From the NCBI GenBank assembly GCA_950097015.1, contig CATNEN010000001.1, positions 27,491,946-27,555,945 of the forward strand: 64,000 nucleotides of DNA, in the 5' to 3' direction. Origin of the DNA: Macrostomum hystrix. Lineage: Eukaryota > Platyhelminthes > Macrostomidae. Under the pieces are notes generated by a model. The model worked only from the letters and a program-made list of their open reading frames with translations, searched no databases and was not told where the DNA came from. Shown here in pieces: positions 1 to 10,673 of the stretch. Within the stretch, counting starts at the first letter, position 1. Each line of letters starts with the position of its first letter. The position numbers and the translations under genes are program-made.

Positions 1-75
1 CAGGTAGGAGAACTCAACCACCCTGGCAGCCGCGAGGCAGACAAGAACGCAGCAGAGAGCGGAGACCAGAAGCAT
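1..75 (-). CDS. W1: WSC-family secreted protein, 5' end only
   Basis: Partial first exon running off the left edge of the window. From the ATG at 75-73 it reads 25 codons: a hydrophobic signal peptide starting MLLVSALCC, then an ARVVEFSY run. This matches the start of the WSC domain in the paralogues W2, W3 and W6 (ARVAxFSYIGC). A TATA-like box lies 57 nt upstream, as in W2 and W3. The last codon is Leu where paralogues have Ile-Gly-Cys, so the frame or the sequence may change right at the edge. The product should be secreted; the rest of the WSC domain and the second exon are outside the window. Confidence 0.6.
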   Translation of the reverse strand, partial: MLLVSALCCVLVCLAAARVVEFSYL

Positions 76-131
76 GGTGCGATGCTGAATTTCTGATTCT
101 GATTCAGCACCTGGCCTGGTTTCCAAAGCTC

Positions 132-138
132 ATTTATA
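132..138 (-). promoter_or_regulatory. TATA-like box of W1
   Basis: Minus strand TATAAAT, 57 nt upstream of the W1 ATG. W2 and W3 have TATA boxes at almost the same distance (54 and 61 nt), which supports a shared core promoter. Confidence 0.5.
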
Positions 139-530
139 GGATAACTAAGCAGGTGCTTTTTGTCCAGCTTCCAATCAGACAAACTGAGCTAGCCAATAGA
201 AGGAGTTTTGAGCTGCATGTAGCTAGAGGTGTCAAAATTTCTACAGTGAGTACAGAGTGAGTAGTATTGAGTTCAAAATAGTGAGCACTGAATCAGTCTT
301 CGTGAAAGATATTCGTAAATAAAAAACCTACCATTGTATCCCACTTAACGTGCGACTTACATTGCTAAGATTAAATAAAATAGTAAGACACTCTTCATGG
401 GCTTAACATCGAAGCAGCGATGATGTCTATTTTAAATATCTTTAAATATGTGCTGCAATTTGAGTCCCTTCATTCGCTGGAGCGCAGCTTATCACATGCT
501 TGGCTATCAGGTCTGTCAATAATGTTCGGG

Positions 531-947
531 CACACATGTAGGAATAGTCTCAGCCACACAGGTAGTAGTCTCAGCCACACAGGTAGTAGTCTCAGCCACA
601 CAGGTAGTAGTCTCAGCCACACAGGTAGCAGTCTCAGCCACACAGGTAGTAGTCTCAGCCACACAGGTAGTAGTCTCATCCCCACAGGTAGTAGTCTCAG
701 CCACACAGGTAGCAGTCTCAGCCCCACAGGTAGTAGTCTCAGCCACACAGGTAGCAGTCTCAGCCACACAGGTAGCAGTCTCAGCCACACAGGTAGTAGT
801 CTCAGCCACACAGGTAGTAGTCTCAGCCACACAGGTAGTAGTCTCAGCCACACAGGTAGTAGTCTCAGCCACACAGGTAGTAGTCTCATCCCCACAGGTA
901 GTAGTCTCAGCCACACAGGTAGCAGTCTCAGCCACGCAGGTAGTACT
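531..947. repeat. 21-bp minisatellite at the 3' end of W2, about 20 units
   Basis: Tandem 21-bp units. On the minus strand, in the W2 frame, each reads Asp-Tyr(or Cys)-Tyr-Leu-Cys-Gly-stop. The first unit is the actual C-terminus and stop of W2, and the array continues into its 3' flank. Variants include Cys for the first Tyr and Asp-Gly-Asp units. Other frames stay open and give long, meaningless ORFs of Leu-Arg-Leu-Leu-Pro-Val-Trp type. Confidence 0.9.
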
Positions 948-2339
948 CGTAGTCTCCAGCGATGCTGCTCAGGCTGGCAGGTGGGTAGGCGAACCTGAGC
1001 AGGTGGCACAGCTGCAGCTGAGCGGAGAAGATCACAGCCTGGCAGTCATCCCTGGCTCCGCAAAGAGCCGAGCACTCGATGATGGAGGTCGCATTTCTGA
1101 TCCAGAAAGTTTTTATCGTAGCCACCACCGTCAGACTGGGCTTTGGAGCTTTTGACACGATTTGCTTGCCTGAAACATGATCAAGCGAGTTATGCCCAAA
1201 CGAGTTCAGTCCATGGACTGGGTAGATGCCTTTTACTTTTACTTAATTGCAGGGGGGCCTGGGGCACTTGACGCACAAGCGCAGGAACGGCATGCCCCGA
1301 GGCCGGCGAACTAGGCAGGAGCCGCCCATCGCGCCATCTAGACCCCTGACACAGGCACCTCACACAGCCGCAAGCCAAGCGGGGAAGGGGGCGGCAGCCG
1401 GAGTGCCTGGACTTAGATGCCTGAAGGGTAGGGACGAGAGGACCAAGCCACGCGCGCAGACGGCTGGTGAAACCTCGCCGCTCAGAGCACGCATGGCTGG
1501 TGCACGGGCTCCACCCCCATACAACGCCTCACACCCGACCCTGCGCACAAACACAAACACAAACAAGCAGGCATGCTGACGGCAGGGGTTAAGCTATTTA
1601 AAATTAGCTTTGGTTGCACAGAATAAGGCGCATCTCCGCAAGTCACTACTTCGCAAACCTCCAACTATGCCCCGAAATAATCGTGACTTGGAGGGAGGAA
1701 CGAACCAGCGACCATTGGAAAGTGAGGCAGCGACATTAGCCGCTAAACCACTCACCCCCTTTGGGAGATGCCACACCCACCATAAATTACCCCAGCTAAT
1801 GCTGGCACCTATTTAACAGCTGCGTGAGCTGTAGGAATGCAGATTCAAGTGTCCTGCTAAAGGACAGAGATAGTTCCAGTAGAGTCAAGAATTGAAACCC
1901 CGACCTTCATGTGAGCGTTCCACAGCAACTAGCTGAGGAGTTTACCAGGGTAGGTCTGCGCAAAAACGGAGTTTCGCCAGCTGTTGCCGCACTTCTGTGT
2001 CGAGTTTCCTGAGCACAGCATGCTGCAGTCGGTCTCTTTGGCAGCTCCCTTGGAGCCGTAGGACTGGCCGCAGTAGCACTGCCTGCCGTACTGCAGGCTA
2101 AAGTACGGGAATCCGCCCAGCGAGCAGACATTGCTGCAGAACTCGTGGGTCATGCTGTTGCTTGTCACACCGTATAAGAGAGTAGCGCTGCGTCCGCCAA
2201 TGCTGCTCACACCGGCTAGTCCGTGGACGTCTATGGCGGATGTATCCACGAAGCAGCCGATGTAGGAGAACTCAGCCACCCTGGCAGCGGCGAGGACCGG
2301 CAGAACGAAGCAGAGAGTCGCGACCGGGGACGCGATCAT
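928..2339 (-). CDS. W2: secreted WSC plus PAN-like protein, two exons, intact
   Basis: Exon 1 is 2339-1946 and exon 2 is 1169-928. The donor is G|GTAAAC and the acceptor TTTCAG|GC, joining in phase 1 to give a protein of 211 residues. Residues about 1-20 are a signal peptide starting MIASPVATLC, chosen as start because the upstream in-frame ATGs would add a non-hydrophobic leader. Residues about 25-128 are a WSC domain with the family landmarks YIGCF, CSNVCSLGGFPYF, QCYCG and a CSGNSxxKCG end; WSC is a cysteine-rich, putative carbohydrate-binding extracellular module. Exon 2 encodes a short PAN/apple-like segment with the landmarks SLTVVAT, DDCQAVIF and CHLLRFAYPP, ending YYLRG-stop. The stop lies in the first unit of the 21-bp array. 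Intron 1 (776 bp) carries SINE sequence. Likely secreted; the partner or ligand is unknown. Confidence 0.8.
1640..1760 (-). mobile_element. tRNA-like SINE head in W2 intron
   Basis: On the minus strand there is an A-box-like TGGTTTAGCGG (1750-1740) and a B-box-like GGTTCGTTCC (1706-1697 region) in tRNA spacing. The head differs from the SINE adjoining on its right, so it may be a separate family or the distal part of a composite element. Extent is approximate. Confidence 0.5.
1760..1925 (-). mobile_element. tRNA-derived SINE, family 1, in W2 intron
   Basis: The minus strand shares the family-1 body seen at 14.8 kb: GGTCGGGGTTTCAATTC, then CTTTAGCAGGACACTT, then CAGCTGTTAAATAGGTGCC. Diverged copy; its left boundary runs into the neighbouring tRNA-like head. 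Confidence 0.6.
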
Positions 2340-2392
2340 GTTTTGAAGATTTTTAGCGTGTCTGTGGATGCATGGCCATCTTTTGCTTAGCA

Positions 2393-2399
2393 TTTTATA
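2393..2399 (-). promoter_or_regulatory. TATA box of W2
   Basis: Minus strand TATAAAA, 54 nt upstream of the ATG of W2, matching the position of the boxes in front of W1 and W3. Confidence 0.55.
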
Positions 2400-2584
2400 C
2401 ATTTTAAGGGGCTGTTTTCCCACGAGTTGAAGACGATCGCGCTTGGCGTTGCAAGGTCCAAAAATGCTTGATGCATGAACGCTTGAACGCCTCCATGACT
2501 AGAGACGCTGTTCTAAACTTCCATTTTTACAACTGCATGAAAGTTCATTCCGACGCGGTATCACAGCATTTTGAGCTTCTTGCG

Positions 2585-2836
2585 AAGGTGTTGACTCCCT
2601 CTGACAATGATGTGCTGCTACTGGTGAAGGTGTTGCCTCCCTCTGACAATGATGTGCTGCTACTGGTGAAGGTGTTGACTCCCTCTGACAATGATGTGCT
2701 GCTACTGGTGAAGGTGTTGACTCCCTCTGACAATGATGTGCTGCTACTGGTGAAGGTGTTGACTCCCTCTGACAATGATGTGCTGCTACTGGTGAAGGTG
2801 TTAACTCCCTCTGACAATGATGTGCTGCTACTGGTG
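2585..2836. repeat. 42-bp tandem repeat, six copies
   Basis: Six head-to-tail 42-bp units containing GGTGTTGACTCCCTCTGACA. They are nearly identical, with single substitutions in copies 2 and 6. The length divides by three, so both strands stay open and produce repetitive ORFs; I see no domain or start context that would make them genes. Confidence 0.9.
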
Positions 2837-3299
2837 CATGTGCTTTGTTTAGAATAGTTAAAAAACGAAACGGAACTTTGTTGATGTGTGAAATAATTAT
2901 TTTCTTTTCCCGGGTATCAAAAGCATTAATATTAATACTGCAATTGGTTAAATTGGATGATTGATGTATGTCAGCTTTAAACTCAAAGTTCTCAAGACAA
3001 GACAATGAGACTCTCCTGGTCACGGATAAAGCGATATCCAGAGCACAAGATGCTGGGCCCCTGTTTAAGCGCCTTTTTACAGTCCTCAAGCTGGGCGCCA
3101 GTCTACAAGCAACTGCGACAGGAAACTGCGTTTCTTAGAAAATGCTTAGGGGGTGCAAATTTTGCCAACAAATACTCTGCGGAGATAAAATAATTTCACC
3201 TTTCACACTAAAATAGTTATGCATAACTTACATGTTATGCTGTTGCAAGAAATTTTACATAGCTAGTTTATTCCTTAAAATGTTATCTTTATACTATTA
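2837..3299. other. No gene seen
   Basis: AT-rich sequence between the 42-bp repeat and the first Helitron. No coding exon, RNA gene or recognisable element was found. Confidence 0.5.
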
Positions 3300-3534
3300 C
3301 TAGCTTTTTTTGCCAGTTGTTTTTGGGGCAGAAATTTAAAGCAAAGCAGTAAGCAATTCACGTCTCTGTATTAACTTTATAGTGAAGGTCACCATTTATT
3401 TATTTACTGCATTAATGAAAAGTGAAGAGTTTGTTGAAGGTCGTTTTAAGTAAAAAAGAAGTGAAAAGTTTGTCCAAACAGCCCCCTCTTGATTACTTCT
3501 TTAGAAACATGTCTCAGCCACTCCTCTATACAGT

Positions 3535-3809
3535 CAGTGGCAGATCCAGGAATTTTGTTTTGGGGCGGTCTGTCAGGGGAGCGCCATGAGAATCACAGAG
3601 GGGGTGCCAGCGGCCGAAAAAGGGCGCCAGGAGCCAAGAAAGGGCGCCAGCGGCTGAAAAACGGGAGCCAGCGGCTGAAAAAGGGGCGCCAGCGGCCGAA
3701 AAGGGGCGCCAGTGCTGCGACTGGCGCCCCTGGTGGGGGCATCTTATTCCCATGATTAAAATTTAGGGGGGAGACTGCCCCCCCGCCCCCCCCCCTAAAT
3801 CTGCCTCTG
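3535..3809. mobile_element. hAT-like MITE inside Helitron copy 1
   Basis: The 275-bp element has short terminal inverted repeats, CAGTGGCAGATCC at left and the complement of CAGAGGCAGATTT at right. It is flanked by a perfect 8-bp target duplication TATACAGT (3527-3534 and 3810-3817). An 8-bp duplication and CAG-type ends point to the hAT superfamily. The interior is a variable run of about 20-bp GC-rich units (GCGCCAGCGGCCGAAAAAGG). No transposase. Confidence 0.85.
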
Positions 3810-3961
3810 TATACAGTATGCATGTACACGCGTATACATAAGGAAAATAGCCATGGCATAACAATAACAATGTCAAAGAAACAAAATTAAACTGTTTCAG
3901 AGTTCAGAGTTAGACAGGTCAAGGTCAATTCGTGACTACTTTTCTATTAATTGCTTGCGAG

Positions 3962-4576
3962 TCACCTCAAGGCCTGGGGATACACCACATTCTTCGTTAT
4001 TCCCCTTGGTGCAAAAATGAATAGGCCAGCTGGAGTTCCAACACGGGAGCAGGGGACATAAAGCTGCCCATGCGAGAAGCAAGGAGTCTCCAGGTTGATG
4101 CCAGCCACCTTCAGCGACTGTCCCTGAGCCTTGTTAATAGTCATCGCAAAGCACACTCTCACAGGGAACTGCAGTCGCTTGAACTGAAATGGCAGGTCCG
4201 TGGGGATAATTGGAATCCGGGGAACGAACACAGACTCTCCTCTGCCAGATCCAGTCATTATCGTGGCCTCAATCACGTGTGGGAAGAGCCGCCTGACTAT
4301 CAGTCTGGTGCCGTTACACAGCCTTGGCGCATTCAGGTTGCGGAGGAGCATAATTGGTGCCCCAACTTTCAGCTGCAAGTTGTGCGATGGAGTTCCAGGA
4401 GGATCTAGAGAGTTCAGAAACTCAACAGGATACTCCACAGCGGTGTCATCAGTCAACGTTGTATCAATTGACTTGTAGGTGAAAACTGCACCTGGCAACT
4501 CCTGAAGCAGTTGGTAGTTAATTTCGTTGGCGGCATCATTTCTAGGACACAGAATTGCCCTCTCTGACAGCCCGGG
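3962..4576 (-). pseudogene. Helitron helicase C-terminal fragment, copy 1
   Basis: About 200 codons of a Pif1-like superfamily 1B helicase C-terminus as found in Helitron proteins. Visible are RAILCPRNDAANEIN, LKVGAPIMLLRNL, and the conserved end FAMTINKAQGQSLK followed by HGQLYVPCSRV (paralogue has VACSRV). Walker A and the Rep domain are missing. The reading frame continues upstream to 5167, but that part is the Helitron 5' noncoding region joined by a deletion, not helicase. Confidence 0.85.
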
Positions 4577-5100
4577 CTTCGGCGCCCGGGGAAGGGAGGG
4601 GGTGGCTGTAATAAAATTTGGCCCGCAGAGTGGCGGAGGGGAGTTGGGGTGGCTGTCCTCGGAAAACAAAAAGTGACTCACTTTGAGATGATGCAGCTTT
4701 GCTCTGGATTGAGTAGAGATGTTCAAAATTGACAGCATTGTTGGAAAACATGTAAAGTGTAAGTGGATCAAATTTGGAGAAAATCTGACAAAGTGGGGCG
4801 ACGATATGTCGAATTGAGTGATTTTTTGACGATTTTTGAGCAGTTTTTTGCACTTTTGAGCAGGAAGGAAATGATTTTTCGGGAATTTGAGTAGCCTATT
4901 GCACTCAGCGTAGGTGGTTTTAGGTATGTGCAAAGTTTGGTGCGATTTGGTTGAGCGGTTTCGGCGTCTATAAAGACAAAAGGTTGTACACACACACACA
5001 CACACACAGACAGACAGAGTTTTCACTTTTATATATATAGATACTAGCTTTTTTGCCCGTTGTTTTAGGGGCAGAAATTTAAAGCAAAGCAGTAAGCAAT

Positions 5101-5532
5101 TGTTGTGTCTCACGGCCCTACAGCCTTTGGGGAAGCTGCGACAGCCCAGGTCCCAGTCGGGTGCCACCCGTCCCGTCTCCCAGGGAATGGCAGAAAAGAG
5201 AGCGCAGGGTACTTACGGCAGACGACTGGCCCAGCGAGGCTTGAACTTGGATTGAATTGAAGGCTGTTTTAATTAATGAGCAATGCAGGGTGAACAGGCG
5301 GAACGGTTGAGACTCGGGTCTCTTCGCAGAGTCAATATATATTTAATTAACAAGTCTTCGCCCGGGGCTTACGCAAGCGCCGGCCCACGGGTGAAATGTA
5401 CATTTAACAATTAGGGGGTAGGCTGGGCGATCGATACATATGACTGGGGTGGGGCACGCTAGCCGACTGGCGGGGCAGGGAATGAGAAAGATATGAAAAT
5501 GATAGGGCAGAGGTGAGGGCTGCGTCACAACA
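5101..5532 (-). repeat. gypsy 3' LTR, complete
   Basis: The 432-bp LTR has TG...CA ends (TGTTGTG/CACAACA on the minus strand). It is the longer LTR: 5101-5136 has no counterpart in the other LTR. Confidence 0.9.
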
Positions 5533-5545
5533 TCCTCCCCTCCTT
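5533..5545 (-). promoter_or_regulatory. gypsy polypurine tract
   Basis: Minus strand AAGGAGGGGAGGA directly abuts the 3' LTR start, the expected plus-strand priming site for reverse transcription. Confidence 0.8.
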
Positions 5546-6653
5546 AAAAAAACGGTGGGAAGTACGAAAACAAAGACTACGAGTATTAGAAGAAAAGAAA
5601 AACGGCATTACAAATGAAGAAAAAAAATGATAAGCGGATTAGCAATTGGGTAAGAATGCAGTGGGCAGTGAACGAAAACAAGACGCTCAAACGGATGACA
5701 AAAAAAACATGTTGATGACGCAATCATGTAGGATTAACGGAAAGGAGAAATAACACGAATCGCATGATATATGTAGATGACACATGAGCGCAAAATATTT
5801 TAGGGTTGAAACGTCAGTTAGTTTTTTTTTTAGAAAAATGATAATCGTGCTAGTAATGTATTCACGATACTCGGCTAGCACAGTTCCTGCAGCTTCGTCA
5901 CGTCGCGGTATCCAACCGGCTCGCTCCGACCTCGGTTCTGCCAAAGTCGCTCGCCTCACGCAGTCCTGGCTCGAAACACAGCAGTGTCCCAGCCGAGCTG
6001 AATGCCGAACTCGGGTCGCTCGCTGCCGGGCAGCCTGTCGACCCCGAGACCCGCTGACTCGCCTGCCAGCTCGCTGACTCGTGCGCGCCGACTCCCGTGG
6101 CTAGGCCAATGGTCGCTCTCGCATTTTGCCTTGGTTGCCGCCGAACTCGCTCGCACTGCCGTTGACCGGTCATCAAGCGCTCTTCAGCTCACAGCGACTG
6201 CAGGTGACGCCTTCGTAGCATCTCCGTCGCTCCAGTTCGCTGACTTGACGCTGACTGGTTGGTGGTGCTTTGCTGTGGCGCAGCGGTGTCTCCTGCCGTA
6301 TCTTGCTGCTTCCGGGTCTTCCGCCTCTGGTGTCCTCCACCTGGCCCTCCACCACCCCAATGGGAAACGGGCCGAGCGACACCCAACATGAAACCCAGGG
6401 AGTGCAGCTTCCCGGACAGGTACCCCTAACTGCTAAGACGAACTGGACGCAGAACTGTAGCTAAATAGCGCACGCGTAATACAGTAAAAATGTGTCAGTT
6501 GCAACGCAAGTACATGTACTCGTAAATAAATACTAAAATGAAGGAAGTTTTTGTGATTTTAGATGTTTTATTAGTCTTTTTTGCGTTTTGACAGTTTTAA
6601 TGTATTTTTTTGTATTTTTTTCCTTATTGTTTTTAGTGTAATTTATTACAGTG
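5546..6653 (-). other. gypsy 3' non-coding region
   Basis: About 1.1 kb between the pol stop and the polypurine tract. A GC-rich stretch at 5.9-6.4 kb gives several short ORFs on both strands, none with a recognisable domain. No envelope-like reading frame with signal peptide and membrane anchor was seen. Confidence 0.5.
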
Positions 6654-9600
6654 CTAGTACAGCACAGGGTTGCCGTAGCGCACCGGTGGATTTCCCCTTC
6701 CAGGCCGGAGTCTGCGCGGTGACGGCGGAGCAGGAATCTCCTGCAGTGGCGGCGCTGCACCTTGAATGGGTTCGTTCTGCGGCACTGGTGCTTCGTGCCC
6801 CGGCGGCGGCGGCACATAGACGAAGTCAGACTCGGCGTCATCTGACTCGGACTCATCCTGCTGAGGTGTCCCTCTAGCTACTTCACCCTGTACTTGGCGC
6901 GCCATCCGCCTTTGCCGTCTCTGTTTTGGAGCTTGCAGCTCAGGGGGCCGCTGTGGAATTTTTCTAAGATTGTTGTAATGGACTATTCTAGTTTTTCGAC
7001 TGTTCTGGTGGCGAATTTTGAAATTGACATCTGAGATTTTCTCTATGACCTCAGCCGGGCCTTTCCAATATTTGTGGAACTTGGCAACTTCGCTGGGCTG
7101 CAGGGCCGGCGAGTATTCAAGCACAATATCCCCAACATCTATGGTCGGACCTCGAACCCTGGAGTCGTAGTTGACTTTCTGCTTGCGCTGATATTGTTGC
7201 AGATTTTGCCTTACGTGCGAGTGCGCGTCTGCCAGCCTGTCACCCAGAGATAGCAGGTACTCAGGCGCATTAGCTGGCAGCGTTTCAGGCAAGTTCCCTA
7301 TGTCGACCGGAAGGCGCATCTCTTTCGCATACAGCATGTAATATGGGGTATACCCCGTGCCACGATGGACGCTGCTGCGATAGGCCAGAAGCGAGGGGCC
7401 AATCAAGTCCTCCCAGTCCGCCTCAGCCTCGCTCTGCCTGCACTTAATCATGTTTTTTAGCGTTTTGTTAAAGCTTTCCGCCTGGCCATCGGCCATGGGG
7501 TGATAAGACGTAGTTCGGCACTTTTTCACTGCCATCAGCTGACACAGCTGCTTCACGAGAAGTGATTCGAAGTTGGTGCCTTTGTCGGTTATCAGGAATT
7601 CTGGGCAGCCGAACTGGGCGATCCAGTTGTCAAAAATCGCCTTCGCCACGGTGCTCGCACGCTGATTCGAGAGCGCCACAGCGACCGGCCACTTCGTGAA
7701 TGAGTCCTGAATGGTCAGCACAAACCTGGAGCCATTCTTCGATCGAGGCAACGGGCCCACAATGTCACTCATGATGCGCTGGAATGGAGCTTCCGATACT
7801 ATCGGCTGCAGCGGCGCTCTGCCAGCTTTCCCCGGCTTGGCTCTGGCGCAATGCACGCAGCTCCGGCAATACTCCTCGATCTTTCTCGAGAGCCCTGGCC
7901 ACCAGAATCTACTCTTAACTTTCGCCTGAGTCTTCTTCACTCCAAGATGACCTCCAGCAACCCCGTCATGTAATTCACTGAAGACCCTCTGGAACAGACT
8001 CGGCGGCAAGACAATTTTTGGCTTCTCCGAGTCAGGTCCCTTGACGACCAAGACCTGCGCCTCCAGCCTGATCAGCTGGCGTTGAGACCATAGACATCTT
8101 TCCTCCCATGACATCACAGGCGGCGCAATCAGCTCAGAGTTACCATTGTGCACAAAACTGCGGATTACTTCCAGTTTGGACTCAGTTTCCTGGGCTGTTT
8201 GAATTTCCTCCCTGCCCAGTCCACTGCAAAGGACGGTATTAACGCCACGAGAGTCCGCCAGCGTACAGCTCGGACAGGTTTCGTGCCCGGAATGCTTCCT
8301 GTATTTGCGAGACAAAGAGTCCGCGTTGCCGTGGAGTTTCCCGGCTCGGTGTTCTATGGTGAACTCGTAATTTTGCAGCATCTGCAGCCAGCGAGCACAC
8401 TGGCCCTCTGTATCACGAAGATTCGTGAGCCACTGCAGCGCTTTGTGGTCAGACCTGATTATGAACTTTCTCCCAAGCAGGTAGTAACGGTATTTTTTTA
8501 CAAAATGCACGATTGCTAGTAACTCTAGGCGAGTGGTGCAGTAGTTCTTTTCACTGGGCTGGATCATCCGTGACCCATAGGCGATGACCTTCTCAGATCC
8601 ATCCGCCTGACGCTGTGACAGCACGGCGCCGATCCCGATCCTCGAGCTGGCATCCGTGTCAAGAATGAATTCGCCAGCGTCGGGCGAGAAATCTGGGAAT
8701 GCCATCACTCTAGGTGAACACAGGGCAGCCTTCAAGTTGTTGAACGATTCTTCCTGATCTTGGCCCCATTTAAACTCTGCTCCGCTCGCGGTGAGCCGGT
8801 ACAGCGGAGCGGCCATTTCGGAGAAATTTGGGATAAAGGCTTTGTAATACACGCACAATCCCAAGAACGATTGGACCTTCGCAGCACTGCAAGGCCTTGG
8901 CCAGTTTTGAATCTCCGCACACTTCTCGGGGTTCGCGGCAATTCCATCCTTTGAGATCACGTGACCTAGGAACTTGATCCGGTCGGCAAGGAAGACACAT
9001 TTCGCGGGCTTTAGCCTAATGTTAGCTGCCCGGAGACACTGAAAAACGTGCAAGAGGCGCTCAAAGTGCTGCCGGACTGTTATAGAAAAGACGACAATAT
9101 CGTCGAAATACACGAGGCACTCCTTCCAGTTCACCTCGGATAGCGCCATAGACATGAGTCTCGTGAATGTCGACGGGGCGTTCCTGAGCCCGAAGCTCAT
9201 GCAATTCCAGGCGAACTGTCCCCGATTCGGCACTACGAAGGCCGTCTTCAACTGGTCTTTTGGATCCAACGGGCACTGATGGTACCCGGAAGCCAGATCC
9301 ATGGTGGAGAAGATGCAGTTTCCCCCCAAGGCATCCAGCGTCTCGTCCATCCTGGGCGGAGGTAGCGGATCCGGCACAGTCACGCTGTTCAGCCGCCTGT
9401 AATCCAAGCACATTCGGAGGCTGCCATCCGGTTTCTTGACCGGCACCACCGGGCTCGACCAGGGTGACTGGCACGGGAATATGCGGCCTTCGGCCAGAAG
9501 CTGATCCACCTGTTTGTTGACTTCCTCTCGCCAGTGGGGCGGTAGCCGACGCAGCGGCTCACTTACCGGCTTTGCGCTGCCCGTGTCAATCTCGTGGGAC

Positions 9601-10673
9601 AAGAGGCCCGTCAGGCCAAGTTCAGAGCTGTCTTTGGCAAACACATCACGGTTTCTGGCGACAAGCTCCACGAACTCCCTCGACTCACCCTCAGTTAGGC
9701 CACACGACCCCCACTCCTTCACTTCGCTAAGGGGGTTCCACGAATCCTCCTCAGACTGCACAGTGTTCAGCTGCAGCTCTGCCGGCTGCTGCGCTGAGAT
9801 CGGCGAGAACCAACCGATGCGCGCCCCCTTTCTCATTGATAGGCTGGACTCGGACATGTTCATGATCCTGACTGACAGATGCCCGTCCTGACTCGGCATC
9901 TGCACGGACCGGGCCAGGAGGTGCTCACGCTCACCTTGCCGACAGGGCTCTACCATTCCTGGAAACTGGAAACCTTTCGCTCCTTTTCTCTGCAGGCGAA
10001 CCGGAATCAGCATCTCCTCTCCCATACTCATCCGGATATTCTGGCACAGTACAATACGACAAAGAAGCGGCCTCTCAGCGCACAGGCGAAAAGGATACAC
10101 GCTGGTTTCTGTCTGCAGGCAGTGTTTGGCAAAATCAATAATCATGCAATGCTTTAGAAAAAAATCTGTTCCAAGAATGCAAGGCTGTGAAATTCCGTCG
10201 ACAACCAGGAACTCGTGTGTGAAATTTGTCTCCCCAATTGAAAAATGAAATTGAATGTTTCCCTGAATTTCGATCGGCTCACCATTAGCAGTAAAAATAG
10301 AAAAATCTAATGTACTGTTTTGCAATTGACCTTTAATATTTTCAGCTTCTAAGAAACGATTGCTAAGCAAAGATACGTTGGACCCACTGTCCAGCAAGCA
10401 AGCTACCAGAGGCCCCGACTCGAACTTCGCGTCGATGTAGCCCAGCCCAGCTCTCCCAAGCACACTGTGGGTCTGGGTCGAGGGCCCTGGCGCTTTTCCA
10501 GTTACTGAAATCGGGGCCCGGGACGCTGGCCTAGCCGGGCCCCCATCCCGTTTCCCTGCTGCCGAGCAGCCTGTTGATTCGGGCAACTGGCGCGGGTGTG
10601 ACCCGGCTGGCCACAGGCGTAGCATGCCACCCGATTCCTGCACTCCGCTGTCGAATGTCCAGCCTGAAGGCAC
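6654..10673 (-). CDS. gypsy Pol polyprotein
   Basis: An uninterrupted 1339-codon reading frame. Aspartic protease lies near residue 95 (LLDSGSNVSLL). Reverse transcriptase spans about 400-575, with catalytic YFDD at 522-525 and preceding motif STMDLASGYHQC. RNase H follows from about 668, with DTDAS at 672 and SDHKALQWL near 741. Integrase has an HHCC zinc finger (about 902-942) and a DD35E core with Asp970, Asp1030 and Glu1066. There is no chromodomain in the tail, which ends in a proline-rich stretch. The frame is -1 relative to gag and overlaps it for about 170 bases, so a -1 ribosomal shift is likely; the reported start is only the first start-like codon in that frame. It acts in element replication and integration. 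Confidence 0.93.
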   Translation of the reverse strand: MPSGWTFDSGVQESGGMLRLWPAGSHPRQLPESTGCSAAGKRDGGPARPASRAPISVTGKAPGPSTQTHSVLGRAGLGYIDAKFESGPLVACLLDSGSNVSLLSNRFLEAENIKGQLQNSTLDFSIFTANGEPIEIQGNIQFHFSIGETNFTHEFLVVDGISQPCILGTDFFLKHCMIIDFAKHCLQTETSVYPFRLCAERPLLCRIVLCQNIRMSMGEEMLIPVRLQRKGAKGFQFPGMVEPCRQGEREHLLARSVQMPSQDGHLSVRIMNMSESSLSMRKGARIGWFSPISAQQPAELQLNTVQSEEDSWNPLSEVKEWGSCGLTEGESREFVELVARNRDVFAKDSSELGLTGLLSHEIDTGSAKPVSEPLRRLPPHWREEVNKQVDQLLAEGRIFPCQSPWSSPVVPVKKPDGSLRMCLDYRRLNSVTVPDPLPPPRMDETLDALGGNCIFSTMDLASGYHQCPLDPKDQLKTAFVVPNRGQFAWNCMSFGLRNAPSTFTRLMSMALSEVNWKECLVYFDDIVVFSITVRQHFERLLHVFQCLRAANIRLKPAKCVFLADRIKFLGHVISKDGIAANPEKCAEIQNWPRPCSAAKVQSFLGLCVYYKAFIPNFSEMAAPLYRLTASGAEFKWGQDQEESFNNLKAALCSPRVMAFPDFSPDAGEFILDTDASSRIGIGAVLSQRQADGSEKVIAYGSRMIQPSEKNYCTTRLELLAIVHFVKKYRYYLLGRKFIIRSDHKALQWLTNLRDTEGQCARWLQMLQNYEFTIEHRAGKLHGNADSLSRKYRKHSGHETCPSCTLADSRGVNTVLCSGLGREEIQTAQETESKLEVIRSFVHNGNSELIAPPVMSWEERCLWSQRQLIRLEAQVLVVKGPDSEKPKIVLPPSLFQRVFSELHDGVAGGHLGVKKTQAKVKSRFWWPGLSRKIEEYCRSCVHCARAKPGKAGRAPLQPIVSEAPFQRIMSDIVGPLPRSKNGSRFVLTIQDSFTKWPVAVALSNQRASTVAKAIFDNWIAQFGCPEFLITDKGTNFESLLVKQLCQLMAVKKCRTTSYHPMADGQAESFNKTLKNMIKCRQSEAEADWEDLIGPSLLAYRSSVHRGTGYTPYYMLYAKEMRLPVDIGNLPETLPANAPEYLLSLGDRLADAHSHVRQNLQQYQRKQKVNYDSRVRGPTIDVGDIVLEYSPALQPSEVAKFHKYWKGPAEVIEKISDVNFKIRHQNSRKTRIVHYNNLRKIPQRPPELQAPKQRRQRRMARQVQGEVARGTPQQDESESDDAESDFVYVPPPPGHEAPVPQNEPIQGAAPPLQEIPAPPSPRRLRPGRGNPPVRYGNPVLY

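Larger units (their letters stand above)
3300..5041 (-). mobile_element. Helitron copy 1 (non-autonomous)
   Basis: The minus-strand element starts TCTATATATATAAAAGTG at 5041 and ends CTAG at 3303-3300, inserted between host A and T as Helitrons do. A short hairpin (TGCC...GGCA) sits just before the CTAG end. The 5' part has a CA/CAGA microsatellite. Inside is a C-terminal fragment of the Helitron Pif1-like helicase, but no Rep/HUH nuclease, so it is non-autonomous. It lies head-to-tail with copy 2, two bases apart. Compared with copy 2 it lacks about 190 bp at 4580, just upstream of the helicase fragment. Confidence 0.85.

Noticed and set aside
3962-5167. 401-codon minus-strand ORF taken as one helicase gene
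   Set aside because: Only the last 200 or so codons are helicase; the rest is the Helitron 5' region fused by a deletion, as comparison with copy 2 shows.
5898-6391. Possible envelope-like or antisense gene in the gypsy 3' region
   Set aside because: No signal peptide, membrane anchor or cysteine pattern in any frame; short frames on both strands point to GC-rich non-coding DNA.
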